64,000 nucleotides of DNA, taken from the NCBI GenBank assembly GCA_965222705.1, contig CBDCUO010000016.1, positions 186,001-250,000 of the forward strand. The letters run 5' to 3'. The notes below the pieces were generated by a model that had not been told where the DNA came from, made no database searches, and worked only from the letters and a program-made list of their open reading frames with translations. The position numbers were made by a program, and so were the translations under genes. Origin of the DNA: JAFMDF01 sp965222705 (lineage in GTDB: Bacteria > Bacteroidota > Bacteroidia > Chitinophagales > Saprospiraceae). The stretch's first letter is position 1. The number at the start of each line of letters is the position of its first letter. Shown one piece after another: positions 1 to 8,281 of the stretch.

Positions 1-903
1 TTAAAACAAAGCACCCATGCACTGGCTCACCAAACCCTCCAGCTATCCAGTTTCCGTCCCCAATGGCTGCCAGAAGTACTGAATCATTTATCTCAAAAAA
101 CGAATCCTAGCAGTCCAGCTATTAGCATTTATTATCAGTGCCTGAAAATGTTAATAGAAACAGATACACTGCCCTACTTTCAGCAATTTCGCCAACTAAT
201 CGAGCAGCATAGCCATTGCTTCCCCAAAAGTGAGCTAAAAGACCTTTATATTTTCGCGCTGAATTATTGCATCAAACGCCTCAATGCCCGAGAAGATTTT
301 TTCAAACGGGAAGCCTTTGAACTATACAAAACGGGCATTGAACAGGCGATTTTTTTTGAAAATGGTAGTTTGTCCCGATTTACCTATAAAAATATGGTCG
401 CCATTGCACTTGGTTTAAAAGAATACAACTGGGTGGCTCGTTTTATAGAAAATTACAAGCCTTTTTTGGAAAAAAAATACCGCGAAAGCACCTATTGCTT
501 TAACCTCGCCCTGCTCCATTACAAACAAGAAAACTACTCCAAAGCGATGGAGTTGCTCCAAAAAGTTAGCACTAGCGATGTACTAAACAACCTCAATGCC
601 CGCCGGATGCTCGCTCGCATTTACTACGACCAGGGCGATTTGGAGCCGCTTTATTCGCTACTGGACAGCTTTCAAAACTATATTTACCGCAAAAAAGACT
701 TGGGCTACCATCGGGACCTATACCTCAACTTTATCCGCTTTACCCGACGGCTCTTGCAAGCGGAAGGTTATGCGCCCGCCCAATTGCAAAACCTAGTAGC
801 AGAGATCGAAGCCACTCGAAATGTAGCGGAAAAAGACTGGTTGCTGGAGCAGTTAGCTCCGCACAATAGACCTGTGTCTTTACATAAGGAAATTGGAAAA
901 TAA
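1..903 (+). CDS. Helical-repeat protein of unknown function, 5' partial
   Basis: The frame is open from base 1 to a TAA at 901-903, so the N-terminus lies outside the window; the first internal ATG is at 148. About 300 residues are visible. The protein is almost wholly alpha-helical in character, with TPR-like pairs such as CFNLALLHYKQENYSKAMELL followed by ARRMLARIYYDQGDLEPLY. No enzymatic motif, signal peptide or membrane segment is seen. I do not recognise a named family; a TPR-type scaffold is the best structural guess. It converges with the minus-strand FGE protein across a 620-bp GC-rich intergenic region. Confidence 0.75.
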   Translation, partial: LKQSTHALAHQTLQLSSFRPQWLPEVLNHLSQKTNPSSPAISIYYQCLKMLIETDTLPYFQQFRQLIEQHSHCFPKSELKDLYIFALNYCIKRLNAREDFFKREAFELYKTGIEQAIFFENGSLSRFTYKNMVAIALGLKEYNWVARFIENYKPFLEKKYRESTYCFNLALLHYKQENYSKAMELLQKVSTSDVLNNLNARRMLARIYYDQGDLEPLYSLLDSFQNYIYRKKDLGYHRDLYLNFIRFTRRLLQAEGYAPAQLQNLVAEIEATRNVAEKDWLLEQLAPHNRPVSLHKEIGK

Positions 904-956
904 TAATTTACGTATCCAAATTACTTTATATACATTATTTAACCGCCAACCCCCTA

Positions 957-1105
957 ATTCTACTTTGACACTTTAGATTCAAACTAAACCTTTACTTAAA
1001 GTAACAAAAAATCAAGGCAAACATTCAATCCCTCCAGGGGACTTGCCAGGCAATCGCCACCCAAACCAGGAGCTAACTGCTCAATTAACTTAGTTTACAG
1101 TGTAC
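957..1105 (+). repeat. Degenerate relative of the 176-bp TA-flanked element
   Basis: The left end reads ATTCTACTTTGACACTTTAG right after a TA at 955-956, one base different from the terminal repeat of the intact copies at 11176, 19301 and 32064. The middle keeps the order of a hairpin, an AT-rich block, a GC-rich block and CCAAACCAGGAGCTAACT, but is strongly diverged. The right terminal repeat is eroded to about AGTGTACTTG, so the end is approximate. Confidence 0.55.
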
Positions 1106-1140
1106 TTGCTTCAAATTGCCAACAAAACTCTTGCTTTTGG

Positions 1141-1241
1141 AAATCGGCCCACCCGCATAGCTCGCTCCCCACAGCTACTCCACTCCGTTGGCTGCGCTCC
1201 GCTTGCAGCCTACTCCGTGCCGCTGCTGCCGATTTTTTTTT
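1141..1241 (+). terminator. GC-rich branched hairpin ending in a T-run
   Basis: AAATCGGC (1141-1148) pairs with GCCGATTT (1228-1235), and the descending arm runs into a nine-base T tract. Inside, GGCTGC (1190-1195) pairs with GCAGCC (1205-1210). This geometry fits a Rho-independent terminator for the upstream plus-strand gene, although the loop is long and the distance from the stop (240 bp) is unusual. The rest of 1242-1328 holds no gene that I can support. Confidence 0.45.
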
Positions 1242-1328
1242 GCCCTTTCACATTAGGGGCTATTTCACAGGAGCGCCGCGAAGAACACGATGGAGACTAC
1301 CTCCGCACGATAGCAGTGAAGCCTGCGC

Positions 1329-1526
1329 TCACGCGCAAAGGGTAAAAGGGTAAGAGAACTCGAAAGCCGTTAGTACCGAGACTAAGCGAAAACCAATAGT
1401 CTGAGACTGGAAATACGGAAGCGGTACCAGTAGCGCAGAGCGAGCTCCGACAGTAATCTGCTGAACTATTCCAAGAGCCGCCACGAAGACCACGACGGAG
1501 GGCCCCTTTTTCTGAGCCCCTTGGGA
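1329..1526 (-). pseudogene. Frameshifted C-terminal tail of the FGE-sulfatase domain
   Basis: The preceding FGE-domain gene stops at a TAG (1527-1529) before the family's usual last 50 residues. Those residues are still recognisable downstream in mixed frames: SPKG, then LRGGSWNSSADYCRSS at about 1437-1488 in a second frame, RYWYR in a third, and PYFQSQTIGFRLV (GFRLV at 1380-1394) back in the original frame, ending at a TGA at 1329-1331. GGSW...CR...GFRLV is the hallmark end of FGE/SUMF1-like domains. At least two small indels separate these blocks. They could be true decay or sequence error. Confidence 0.6.
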
Positions 1527-4500
1527 CTATCCGCCACCCTCTTTCACAAACCGCTGATAATAATTTTCATCGTACCAATCTTCGCACCATTCCCACACAT
1601 TGCCGCTCATATCATAAATGCCCAGTTCATTATTCCTTTTGCCGCCAATCGGATGAGTCCTCGAGCCGGCATTATCAGAGTACCAAGCCACTTCATCCAG
1701 GTCATTGCTTCCTGCAAAGCGATAGTTCTGGCTCCGCGATCCACCTCTGGCAGCGTACTCCCATTCTGCTTCGGTAGGTAAGCGATAAGGGTTGCCCGTT
1801 GATTCACTGAGCCATTGGGCATAAGCCTGTGCGCCATACCAGGATACCTCCATCACGGGATGTTTCTCTTGCCCCTGTTTTGGCTGGAATTGGCCTTCGA
1901 TCTGTTCGATACTACTTCTCTTCAAATAAATCCAGGTGGTCCCTCCTTCTTCCTGATTGCCTTTAGCGTTTAAAAACGCGGCATATTCCTCATTGGTCAC
2001 TTCATATTTGCCGATATAAAAATCATCGAGGCGAACTTCGTGGGCGGGCGTTTCGTCATCCTCACATTGTCCGTCTCGCTTTTCCAGACAACCCATGGTA
2101 AAAGTGCCGCCCTTGACGAAGACCATTTCAGGAATAGGGAGGTCGGCAGTGGAAGGAGGATTCGCAGTAATAGATTCAGAGCGTAGTACGGCTTCCGCAC
2201 CATAGTCGCCATTGACGGTGTACCTGGTAACCCTGAGGCTAGATTCGTTCACTCGCTCTACTTTTATTTGCATTTTATCCTCACAAGCACGCGTACCTGT
2301 CTCGCTTCCTGGAATAATGGTTTCTCTGAAAAATAGTACATTCCCTTCTATTCGCTCTGGCACCCAGTTAGCCTTACAGGGAATATCAAAATAATCTGCC
2401 CTGAAAAGTTTTTTTGCGAGGTCTATTTCCAGCCGGATACTCCAAGTGGTATTGCTGCTTTGTTGGAGAATATTTTCGGCTTTCCAGCGGCCATTGAGCC
2501 AATTGTATTCGCTGCCGAGCGTCAGGGGGAGCGGTTTTAATAAAATAATCTGCGTAGATAGATTATCGGGGTCGAAGGTCAGGCTTCGCTTCAGCGGTTC
2601 ATAGCCCGCCTTAGAGAAGGTAAAAGGCACGGGCTTTGCTCGATAGTCCTTAGGTATAGAAACGACATAATTATTGGAAGAGGTATTGGTATAATTTTGA
2701 GAAAGCACATTGACTCTTACTCCAGTCAAGCGGCTACGATCCGTTGCATTAAAGACGGCCAATGTAATTTCAAACACTTCTGGGACAACAGGCTCTGGAG
2801 GTGGGCCTTGTCCCGGTATATTTTGTTCTGGCTGGGCTGGCTGCATATAGGCAATATCCAACACCCGCGCCGCCGAATCAGCTAGAGCGACAAAGAAAGT
2901 TTTTTCCAATACCTGGTAGCCTGGCTTGGAAAAACGCAATAATAGTTTTGATCCAAGCACATTTCTTTTGACCAATAAGGCATAGCCTCCCGTGCGACTG
3001 CTCCGGGTCTCCTGCCCCTGGTAACTAACGATTACCTGCTCGAGCGGTTGATTGCTACCTGCTTGATAAACCACACCTTCGAGCTGGACGTTTTCGGGTA
3101 AAACGGGGCGATCGCACCATTGTCCCGTCACAAAAAAGGTAGGGTCATAATTGGCAAAGACGGGGGCATTATTGCGCCGCCACTCTTGGATATTGTCCAC
3201 ATTTTCAGGGATTTCCACGTCATGGCTAAAGATTTCCCACTGATCGTAGGTGGCAGCTTGGTTGAAATAGTAGCAAGTTTGGGCTTTTAGCGTGCGGTAT
3301 TCCGGTCCCGTTTTATTCTCCAAGCTATCCGCACGCAGGTAAATATCTACGCCTTTATTATAAAAATCCACCGCCAGGTTTTTAAAATAAATCATGCCTG
3401 CCGAGTCTAGCCGGATTTCTACTGTTGCTTCTTCGGCATTTCGGATAGGGTCAATACCCAATGCCAAAATATCCTGTACGACTTGGGTGAGGCTGTCTAT
3501 TTTGGTAGAATCACCAGCAACAAAGGCATCTCTGGCGAGGTATTCGTGCAGCAAAATGCGGTTTTGTGGTCGGCTGATGCAAAGGTCTAAATTTTCACCC
3601 TGATAAAAATAAGTATAAACTTCCCCCTCGCAGCCGCTTCCCCACTCCGTTGGCAGCCACCAGACCAGCGCACAAGCGATTAACCAAAACGGCAAGGCCC
3701 AGTATAATACATCTTTCCAAAAATCCTTTAAGCCCAAACCGCTATGCCCACCCTTGTGCAGGTATTTTTTCCAGCGATCCGGCACGATGAAGTCCAGTGC
3801 CGTTTGCTCCCGATCCAAATACTTCACCACTGTAATATCCGGCTCTACGCCCCGATCCAGTTCATCGGCGATTTGCTTCTCCAGTTCTTTTTTGCGTTTG
3901 GGGTCTTTGGTGATAAGCCATTCGTTCAGGGCGATATTCATGCGGTAATCCTCCCAGGCAGCGGAATCTTTGGGCGGCTGTTTTTGCTGTAAAAGCTGAT
4001 GCAATTGCTCGCGGATGTGCTGCAATAAATCGGGGTGATTGGTTTCCAGCCAGTTGAGTAATTGCAGGCGTACCGCCTTGGGCATTTCGCCGTCCACAAA
4101 CCAAGGTAAGCGATTGATTTCCATTAAATTATCAATCGTCAATAAGGGCTGTTCTTCGCTGGAAAGTTGCTTGCCCAAAAACAAAGTCAAGTCCCAATGC
4201 AAGGAAGGATAAATGGCACAAGCAGCGATCCATTTGACCTGCCGTTCTGAAAAATGTGCTTGTAGGCTCTCAATCAGGCTGCCCGATAACTCAATGGGCG
4301 CATTGGCAGCATCCTTTATCTTTTCTAACCAGTTGTGTTGCTCCAATTCCTCTCCGGCATCCAGTTGGTCTGCCAGATAATTCAGCCCTTGCATAGAAGC
4401 TGGCAAGACAGCGAATAAAGAGCTAAGTTGCGCTTCCTTCCGACCCCATTGGCTAATAGGGCGAGGACTTAGAATGGAGCGTTGCGCCCAGCCATTGAAC

Positions 4501-5798
4501 ATTTCTGTCCATCTGGACAATCGGCCCGACAAGGCACTAATAAGAGGGTAACCCGTACCCAGTATCAGCAGGCGGGCATTATAATATTTATGCTGCAATT
4601 CTTTGAGGCTAATACCGTAAGGAAAAGCCTCATTTTTACAGAGGCGAATATCGCCGTCGTAATAAAAGCGTTCGACCAGTACTTCTTGCGCCTTAAATTG
4701 CCGATAGAGCCAGTTGAACAATTGCGCTCGATGATTGGAAGCCGATTGGCGGTCAATGAGCAGAAGGTATTCGGCGGGGCGGGTCAATTGCCGGTATTGA
4801 AATTCCGCCATACCGCCCTTTTTAATCGTTGCGTCAATGGTTTTGGGTAAATCGAGGCGAAAATTTTGATCGGTCGTTCGCTGTTTGAGCAGGTGAAGGG
4901 TACTAAAATAGGCTTCATTTACTTCGATGTCTTCCACACCATCAATCTGGATATTCCAGACGTAGGGTGGTTTGTCGCTGGATTCCAGTTCAGCGATAAG
5001 TTTTTGGCGTTTGTTTTGACGATACTGCAAAATTGCCCATAATAGTAAAGCCGACAATAAGGTAAACAAGCTTTTTAAAGGAATGGCATATTTTTGATAA
5101 AAGGCTTCAAGCGGCGTTAGGGGCGTAATGGCTAAGGCGCGAATATCGTTTTTAAAAGGGTAATTATTATAGGTAAATAAGGGAGCTTCGGGTGCGGTCG
5201 TATCGGGTTTTTCCACAGGCTGTTCCTTGACGGGCGGAATCGTAGCCAGAAAAGAGGTATGAAACTTTCTGCCCCAGTTATCGTGCAATTCTACACAAAC
5301 CGAATCGCTGCCCACGCTATCTTTAGCCGTATAAGTCAAGCAAATGCCGCTTATTGAAAAGCTACCATAAATAGAGCTACCCAACTGGTTTTCACACAAT
5401 TGGGAATAGGCAATTCGATGGTAATCGCCTATCTTTTCTTCATTTATACAAATGGTTTGGGTCGCTCCTTGTTCAACCGTAAAAAAAGTAGGTTCTATTT
5501 TCCCAATATGCTGATACCAGTCCCAAATCGGAAAAATAGAGATCGCCAGTAAAGCTACGGATAGTCCCAATATCCACCATTTCCACCGAGTAGCCGGTGT
5601 TACTGTTTCCAAGGTAATCTCTGGCTCTACATTGACTGCCCGAACTTGTGTCAAAGCCTGATCAAATAACTCATAAATGCGCTTCTGGGATTCCGGCGCA
5701 TCGGCGATGACCGGGCAAATGATGGTTTTCAGGTTCTCCAATGGCAGGTCATCGGGCAGTCCGGCGATGAGTTCCTGCCATTGCAAATGTTGCCCCAC
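1527..5798 (-). CDS. Membrane vWA-like / FGE-sulfatase-domain protein of a MoxR-linked conflict system
   Basis: The protein has 1423 residues. Its N-terminus (from a GTG, preceded by about 33 more open codons without ATG) looks like a helical effector-associated domain ending near residue 50. A membrane helix lies at 73-92, then an extracytoplasmic beta-rich segment, and a second helix at 240-259. A vWA-like Rossmann segment (about 340-470, LLLID and FYYDGDIRLC) follows, then helical repeats, a third helix near 695-713, two carboxypeptidase-regulatory-like beta domains, and an FGE/SUMF1-like domain from 1225. That domain has MVFVKGGTFTMG, RLPTEAEWEYAARGG and MSGNVWEWCEDWY. FGE-like domains in such systems may modify or bind proteins; the activity here is unproven. 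The domain is cut short by a TAG, with its tail frameshifted downstream. It follows the MoxR gene by about 85 bp and is probably co-transcribed. Confidence 0.8.
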   Translation of the reverse strand: MGQHLQWQELIAGLPDDLPLENLKTIICPVIADAPESQKRIYELFDQALTQVRAVNVEPEITLETVTPATRWKWWILGLSVALLAISIFPIWDWYQHIGKIEPTFFTVEQGATQTICINEEKIGDYHRIAYSQLCENQLGSSIYGSFSISGICLTYTAKDSVGSDSVCVELHDNWGRKFHTSFLATIPPVKEQPVEKPDTTAPEAPLFTYNNYPFKNDIRALAITPLTPLEAFYQKYAIPLKSLFTLLSALLLWAILQYRQNKRQKLIAELESSDKPPYVWNIQIDGVEDIEVNEAYFSTLHLLKQRTTDQNFRLDLPKTIDATIKKGGMAEFQYRQLTRPAEYLLLIDRQSASNHRAQLFNWLYRQFKAQEVLVERFYYDGDIRLCKNEAFPYGISLKELQHKYYNARLLILGTGYPLISALSGRLSRWTEMFNGWAQRSILSPRPISQWGRKEAQLSSLFAVLPASMQGLNYLADQLDAGEELEQHNWLEKIKDAANAPIELSGSLIESLQAHFSERQVKWIAACAIYPSLHWDLTLFLGKQLSSEEQPLLTIDNLMEINRLPWFVDGEMPKAVRLQLLNWLETNHPDLLQHIREQLHQLLQQKQPPKDSAAWEDYRMNIALNEWLITKDPKRKKELEKQIADELDRGVEPDITVVKYLDREQTALDFIVPDRWKKYLHKGGHSGLGLKDFWKDVLYWALPFWLIACALVWWLPTEWGSGCEGEVYTYFYQGENLDLCISRPQNRILLHEYLARDAFVAGDSTKIDSLTQVVQDILALGIDPIRNAEEATVEIRLDSAGMIYFKNLAVDFYNKGVDIYLRADSLENKTGPEYRTLKAQTCYYFNQAATYDQWEIFSHDVEIPENVDNIQEWRRNNAPVFANYDPTFFVTGQWCDRPVLPENVQLEGVVYQAGSNQPLEQVIVSYQGQETRSSRTGGYALLVKRNVLGSKLLLRFSKPGYQVLEKTFFVALADSAARVLDIAYMQPAQPEQNIPGQGPPPEPVVPEVFEITLAVFNATDRSRLTGVRVNVLSQNYTNTSSNNYVVSIPKDYRAKPVPFTFSKAGYEPLKRSLTFDPDNLSTQIILLKPLPLTLGSEYNWLNGRWKAENILQQSSNTTWSIRLEIDLAKKLFRADYFDIPCKANWVPERIEGNVLFFRETIIPGSETGTRACEDKMQIKVERVNESSLRVTRYTVNGDYGAEAVLRSESITANPPSTADLPIPEMVFVKGGTFTMGCLEKRDGQCEDDETPAHEVRLDDFYIGKYEVTNEEYAAFLNAKGNQEEGGTTWIYLKRSSIEQIEGQFQPKQGQEKHPVMEVSWYGAQAYAQWLSESTGNPYRLPTEAEWEYAARGGSRSQNYRFAGSNDLDEVAWYSDNAGSRTHPIGGKRNNELGIYDMSGNVWEWCEDWYDENYYQRFVKEGGG

Positions 5799-5883
5799 TC
5801 CAAACGAATACCCTTCCGCTTCGAGGGAGCGAAGCAGTTCGGCTAAGAGTTGATATTTGAGTTGGGCGTTGATGTCTTTAGGT

Positions 5884-6804
5884 TTAGAGTGAGCCTTTCA
5901 AAGCGGCTAAATCTTCTTTCGTTTTAGCTAATACAGAATAGGACAAGCTCAATTTTTCCTTTTCTGCGGCGGATAAACCGCTCATATCCCCCAACTTGGA
6001 AGTATCTAACTCTAGCTGGTTGAGCAACAAAGCCCAATGGATCAGTTCGGCTGTAGCGGGATTTTTACGCAATTTCAATTTTCTACCGCTTCTTATTTTT
6101 TCAAAATGGGCAATAATGGTTTTTAAGTCCAGATCAGAAAAGCCATCAATTTTAGATTTTAATATTTCCAATAAAGTAACTGCATCTGGGAAGGGAATAT
6201 GATAATAGGTCACTCGTCGCAAAAAGGCATCCGGTAGATTCTTTTCCGAATTGGAGGTCATAATAATAATCGGGCGAATGTTGGAGGGCGACTGATGCAC
6301 TTTCCCAATTTCTGTAACAGTAAATTTCAAATCTTCCAGAGCGGCCAAAATATCATTAGGCAAATCTCGTGGTGCTTTGTCCACTTCGTCAATCAGGACA
6401 ACGTATCGTTTTTGCTCTTTTATCGCCTTGCCTAGGGCATGGTATTGAATGAATTTGCTTTCAATTTCTTTCGGGCTCAATGCCTTGCCGCCCGTTTGGC
6501 TATACTGAAAATGCCCCAGCGCATCGTATTTATAAAATAAATCCTTAGCCGTAGAAGTGGTTTGGGCATTAAAAACCAGGGGTTTGTCCAGATCAAAAAT
6601 ATAAGCGACATGATCCGCTAGTCGGGTTTTGCCTGTGCCTGGCTCTCCTGTTAGCAAAAGAGGCTGCCCCAACGCCAATGCAACATTGACTGCGTCAATC
6701 AGCCCTTTGGAAGGCCGGTATAGCTTAGGGTCATTAATCTTACTATTCTCCTGAAAGTCAGGAAGTTGACGTTTTTTGTTTTGTGAATATAATTGAAAAG
6801 TCAT
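5884..6804 (-). CDS. MoxR-family AAA+ ATPase
   Basis: This 306-residue AAA+ ATPase has Walker A GEPGTGKT (53-60), Walker B VVLIDEVDKA (135-144), a sensor-1 region IIIMTSNSEKNLP and an arginine-finger-like FLRRV. The C-terminal lid is helical. MoxR ATPases act as chaperone-like remodellers, usually paired with vWA proteins. Here the partner is the downstream vWA/FGE protein (gap about 85 bp), which supports a MoxR-vWA conflict system of the kind described by comparative genomics of EAD-containing systems. ATG at 6802-6804 is the natural start. Upstream lies a 177-bp inverted-repeat element. Confidence 0.88.
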   Translation of the reverse strand: MTFQLYSQNKKRQLPDFQENSKINDPKLYRPSKGLIDAVNVALALGQPLLLTGEPGTGKTRLADHVAYIFDLDKPLVFNAQTTSTAKDLFYKYDALGHFQYSQTGGKALSPKEIESKFIQYHALGKAIKEQKRYVVLIDEVDKAPRDLPNDILAALEDLKFTVTEIGKVHQSPSNIRPIIIMTSNSEKNLPDAFLRRVTYYHIPFPDAVTLLEILKSKIDGFSDLDLKTIIAHFEKIRSGRKLKLRKNPATAELIHWALLLNQLELDTSKLGDMSGLSAAEKEKLSLSYSVLAKTKEDLAALKGSL

Positions 6805-6812
6805 TTGATTTG

Positions 6813-6869
6813 GTGATTAAGTGACTTAAATGATGTTAGGTGACAATGATCGAGTGACTAAGTGACTAA
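6813..6869. repeat. Short irregular GTGACTAAGTGACT direct repeats
   Basis: Four to five related units (GTGATTAAGTGACT, GTGACTAAGTGACT and partial copies) sit immediately 5' of the MoxR start. They are too short and irregular for CRISPR. They could be operator-like sites for the MoxR gene, or simple repeats. Confidence 0.4.
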
Positions 6870-6890
6870 TACTATACTCCAAATGAGATA

Positions 6891-7067
6891 AAAAAGTGAT
6901 TTTCTAAACACTGTCTTCTTTTTTTCATTACCAAAAAGGAGCAAGAAATGCTAGGAGAACCACAATTCGAAAGAAAAGCCAACAACACAAGCCACACCCA
7001 CTTTTTCTCCAAGCCGCCCGCCTAGACTTTGACATTAGCTTGTTGCTCCCTTTTAAAATCACTTTTT
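6891..7067. repeat. 177-bp inverted-repeat (MITE-like) element
   Basis: AAAAAGTGATTTT (6891-6903) is perfectly repeated in inverse as AAAATCACTTTTT (7055-7067). A second inner pair, GGAGCAA and TTGCTCC, strengthens the foldback. Size and interior plan (a TTTTTTTCATT hairpin block, then GGAGCAAGAAATGCTAG, then a GCCGCC-containing block) parallel the 176-bp family, but the ends are different. It lies between the iSTAND gene and the MoxR gene and could terminate or attenuate read-through. Confidence 0.55.
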
Positions 7068-7102
7068 CATGCAGCGTAAAGTATAATCATTTAGTCGCCA
7101 AA

Positions 7103-8176
7103 TCACCTATTTGCAATATGATAAATAATTTCCTGCAATCGCTCTATATCGTCCATATTGAGCAATTTCTGTTTTTGGTATTGTTGTTTGTCCGATTCTC
7201 TAAGTCCCATTATCAATAGGTCTATGACCTCCTCTACCTTCGACTCATTGGTTTCGCCTAATTTCCGAATCCAATCCTTTAGATCGCGGACAGGGACGGG
7301 GTTCAAAGGTGTTAGATGGGTCGCTGATTCGTTCTCCCGGGCCAACTGATTTAATGCTTTGACCAATGGCAGTTCCGTAGTAACTTTATGCAGGTTTTTT
7401 TTATAACAAATAATGAAAAACAAAAATCGCGGAACGTCTTCATGGGTGACAGAAAAGGCCTCGATGAGCCATTGGAAGTAGTCTATCAATTCTTCTTTCC
7501 AGTCGCTTTCCTCAACCTTAAAAAGCAGAGCTGCAGCATCATATTTTAGCTTGGGAATACCCGTCTTGAGAAACTGCTCAAAGGATTCTTCCTGCCGAAA
7601 GTCAAAGGTTTTAGCAAAAAATTCGGTAAATCTTCGCTGGCAGTTTCGCAAATTTCTGCCAATGGGCAAGTCTATAATTTTTACCCGATCCGTTTCTTCC
7701 TTTCTCAATCGAAAAAGGGCATCTTCCGCTTCATCCAGTTCTTCGATGATCATTTCATAGATCATCCTTTCGGCAAAACTGGGCGGCATTTGAGTCTGGC
7801 AGGCACTAATGAAATAAAACTGGAAGGGCTGTTTAATTTTCTCATCATAGGCATCCCAAAAATGATCCTTCATGTCCTCCCGATTGCAATTGACCATTTG
7901 CAAAATGCCCAACTGTACTTCAAAGTCTAGTTTTAAGGCTTCCAGTTTTTGGTAAAAAAGGCTTTGTCCAGCAGAAGAATGGATATTATAGGCAGTTGCA
8001 AGTTGATTTTTGATTTTTTGAATCTCGGTTTCTTCCTCAGCAATTTGGGTTTCATATTGGAATTGGCGAGCAGCATCCGTTTCCAATACCAGGGCTTCCT
8101 TTAGCTTATTAATTTTTTGTATCAATAGCTTCAAGCGACTTTCCAGGGCTTGTATTTCCGTTTCTGTTAGGTTCAT
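7103..8176 (-). CDS. Inactive-STAND-like (iSTAND) protein with N-terminal coiled coil
   Basis: The protein has 357 residues. Residues 4-60 form a charged coiled coil containing ETDAARQFQYETQI, the same cassette found at the C-terminus of the neighbouring caspase protein. From about residue 85 the sequence (LGILQMVNCNRED, PFQFYFISACQTQMPPSFAERMIYEMI) resembles the inactive STAND domain described in EAD/caspase conflict systems, an NTPase-like signalling module lacking Walker residues. No P-loop is visible, in line with that. It probably bridges effector and sensor. It lies downstream of the caspase gene, separated by a 1444-bp IS. Family assignment is by motif memory and would need a profile search. 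Confidence 0.72.
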   Translation of the reverse strand: MNLTETEIQALESRLKLLIQKINKLKEALVLETDAARQFQYETQIAEEETEIQKIKNQLATAYNIHSSAGQSLFYQKLEALKLDFEVQLGILQMVNCNREDMKDHFWDAYDEKIKQPFQFYFISACQTQMPPSFAERMIYEMIIEELDEAEDALFRLRKEETDRVKIIDLPIGRNLRNCQRRFTEFFAKTFDFRQEESFEQFLKTGIPKLKYDAAALLFKVEESDWKEELIDYFQWLIEAFSVTHEDVPRFLFFIICYKKNLHKVTTELPLVKALNQLARENESATHLTPLNPVPVRDLKDWIRKLGETNESKVEEVIDLLIMGLRESDKQQYQKQKLLNMDDIERLQEIIYHIANR

Positions 8177-8244
8177 TTTTCTAAAAAGAACTTTAGAGTA
8201 TGCTAAAATTCATCCTTTGAGCTGTAAAAGCCAGCTTTAAGAAC

Positions 8245-8269
8245 CTAAGTTTACAAAAATGAAACTTAG
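8245..8269. terminator. 8-bp perfect hairpin between caspase and iSTAND genes
   Basis: CTAAGTTT (8245-8252) and AAACTTAG (8262-8269) form a perfect stem with a nine-base loop. It lacks a strong T-run, so it is an attenuator or terminator candidate only. The IS target sequence CTTAG lies just beside it. Confidence 0.4.
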
Positions 8270-8281
8270 ACATACTCTTAG

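Noticed and set aside
1141..1241. Riboswitch
   Set aside because: The structure is at the 3' end of a gene with a T-run and precedes no plus-strand gene; no known riboswitch core was recognised.
1100..1345. Plus-strand 81-residue frame in the GC-rich gap
   Set aside because: It runs through the eroded element, the hairpin and the FGE remnant; composition and content are not protein-like.
1255..1500. Complete DGR (template plus reverse transcriptase) in this window
   Set aside because: No reverse transcriptase gene is present and the partial repeat is not an adenine-specific match.
4482..4850. Plus-strand 122-residue frame
   Set aside because: It lies wholly inside the vWA-like part of the FGE protein gene on the other strand and has no start signals.
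6813..6869. Candidate CRISPR-like array (GTGACTAAGTGACT repeats)
   Set aside because: The units are about 14 bp, irregular and without unique spacers, and no cas gene is near.
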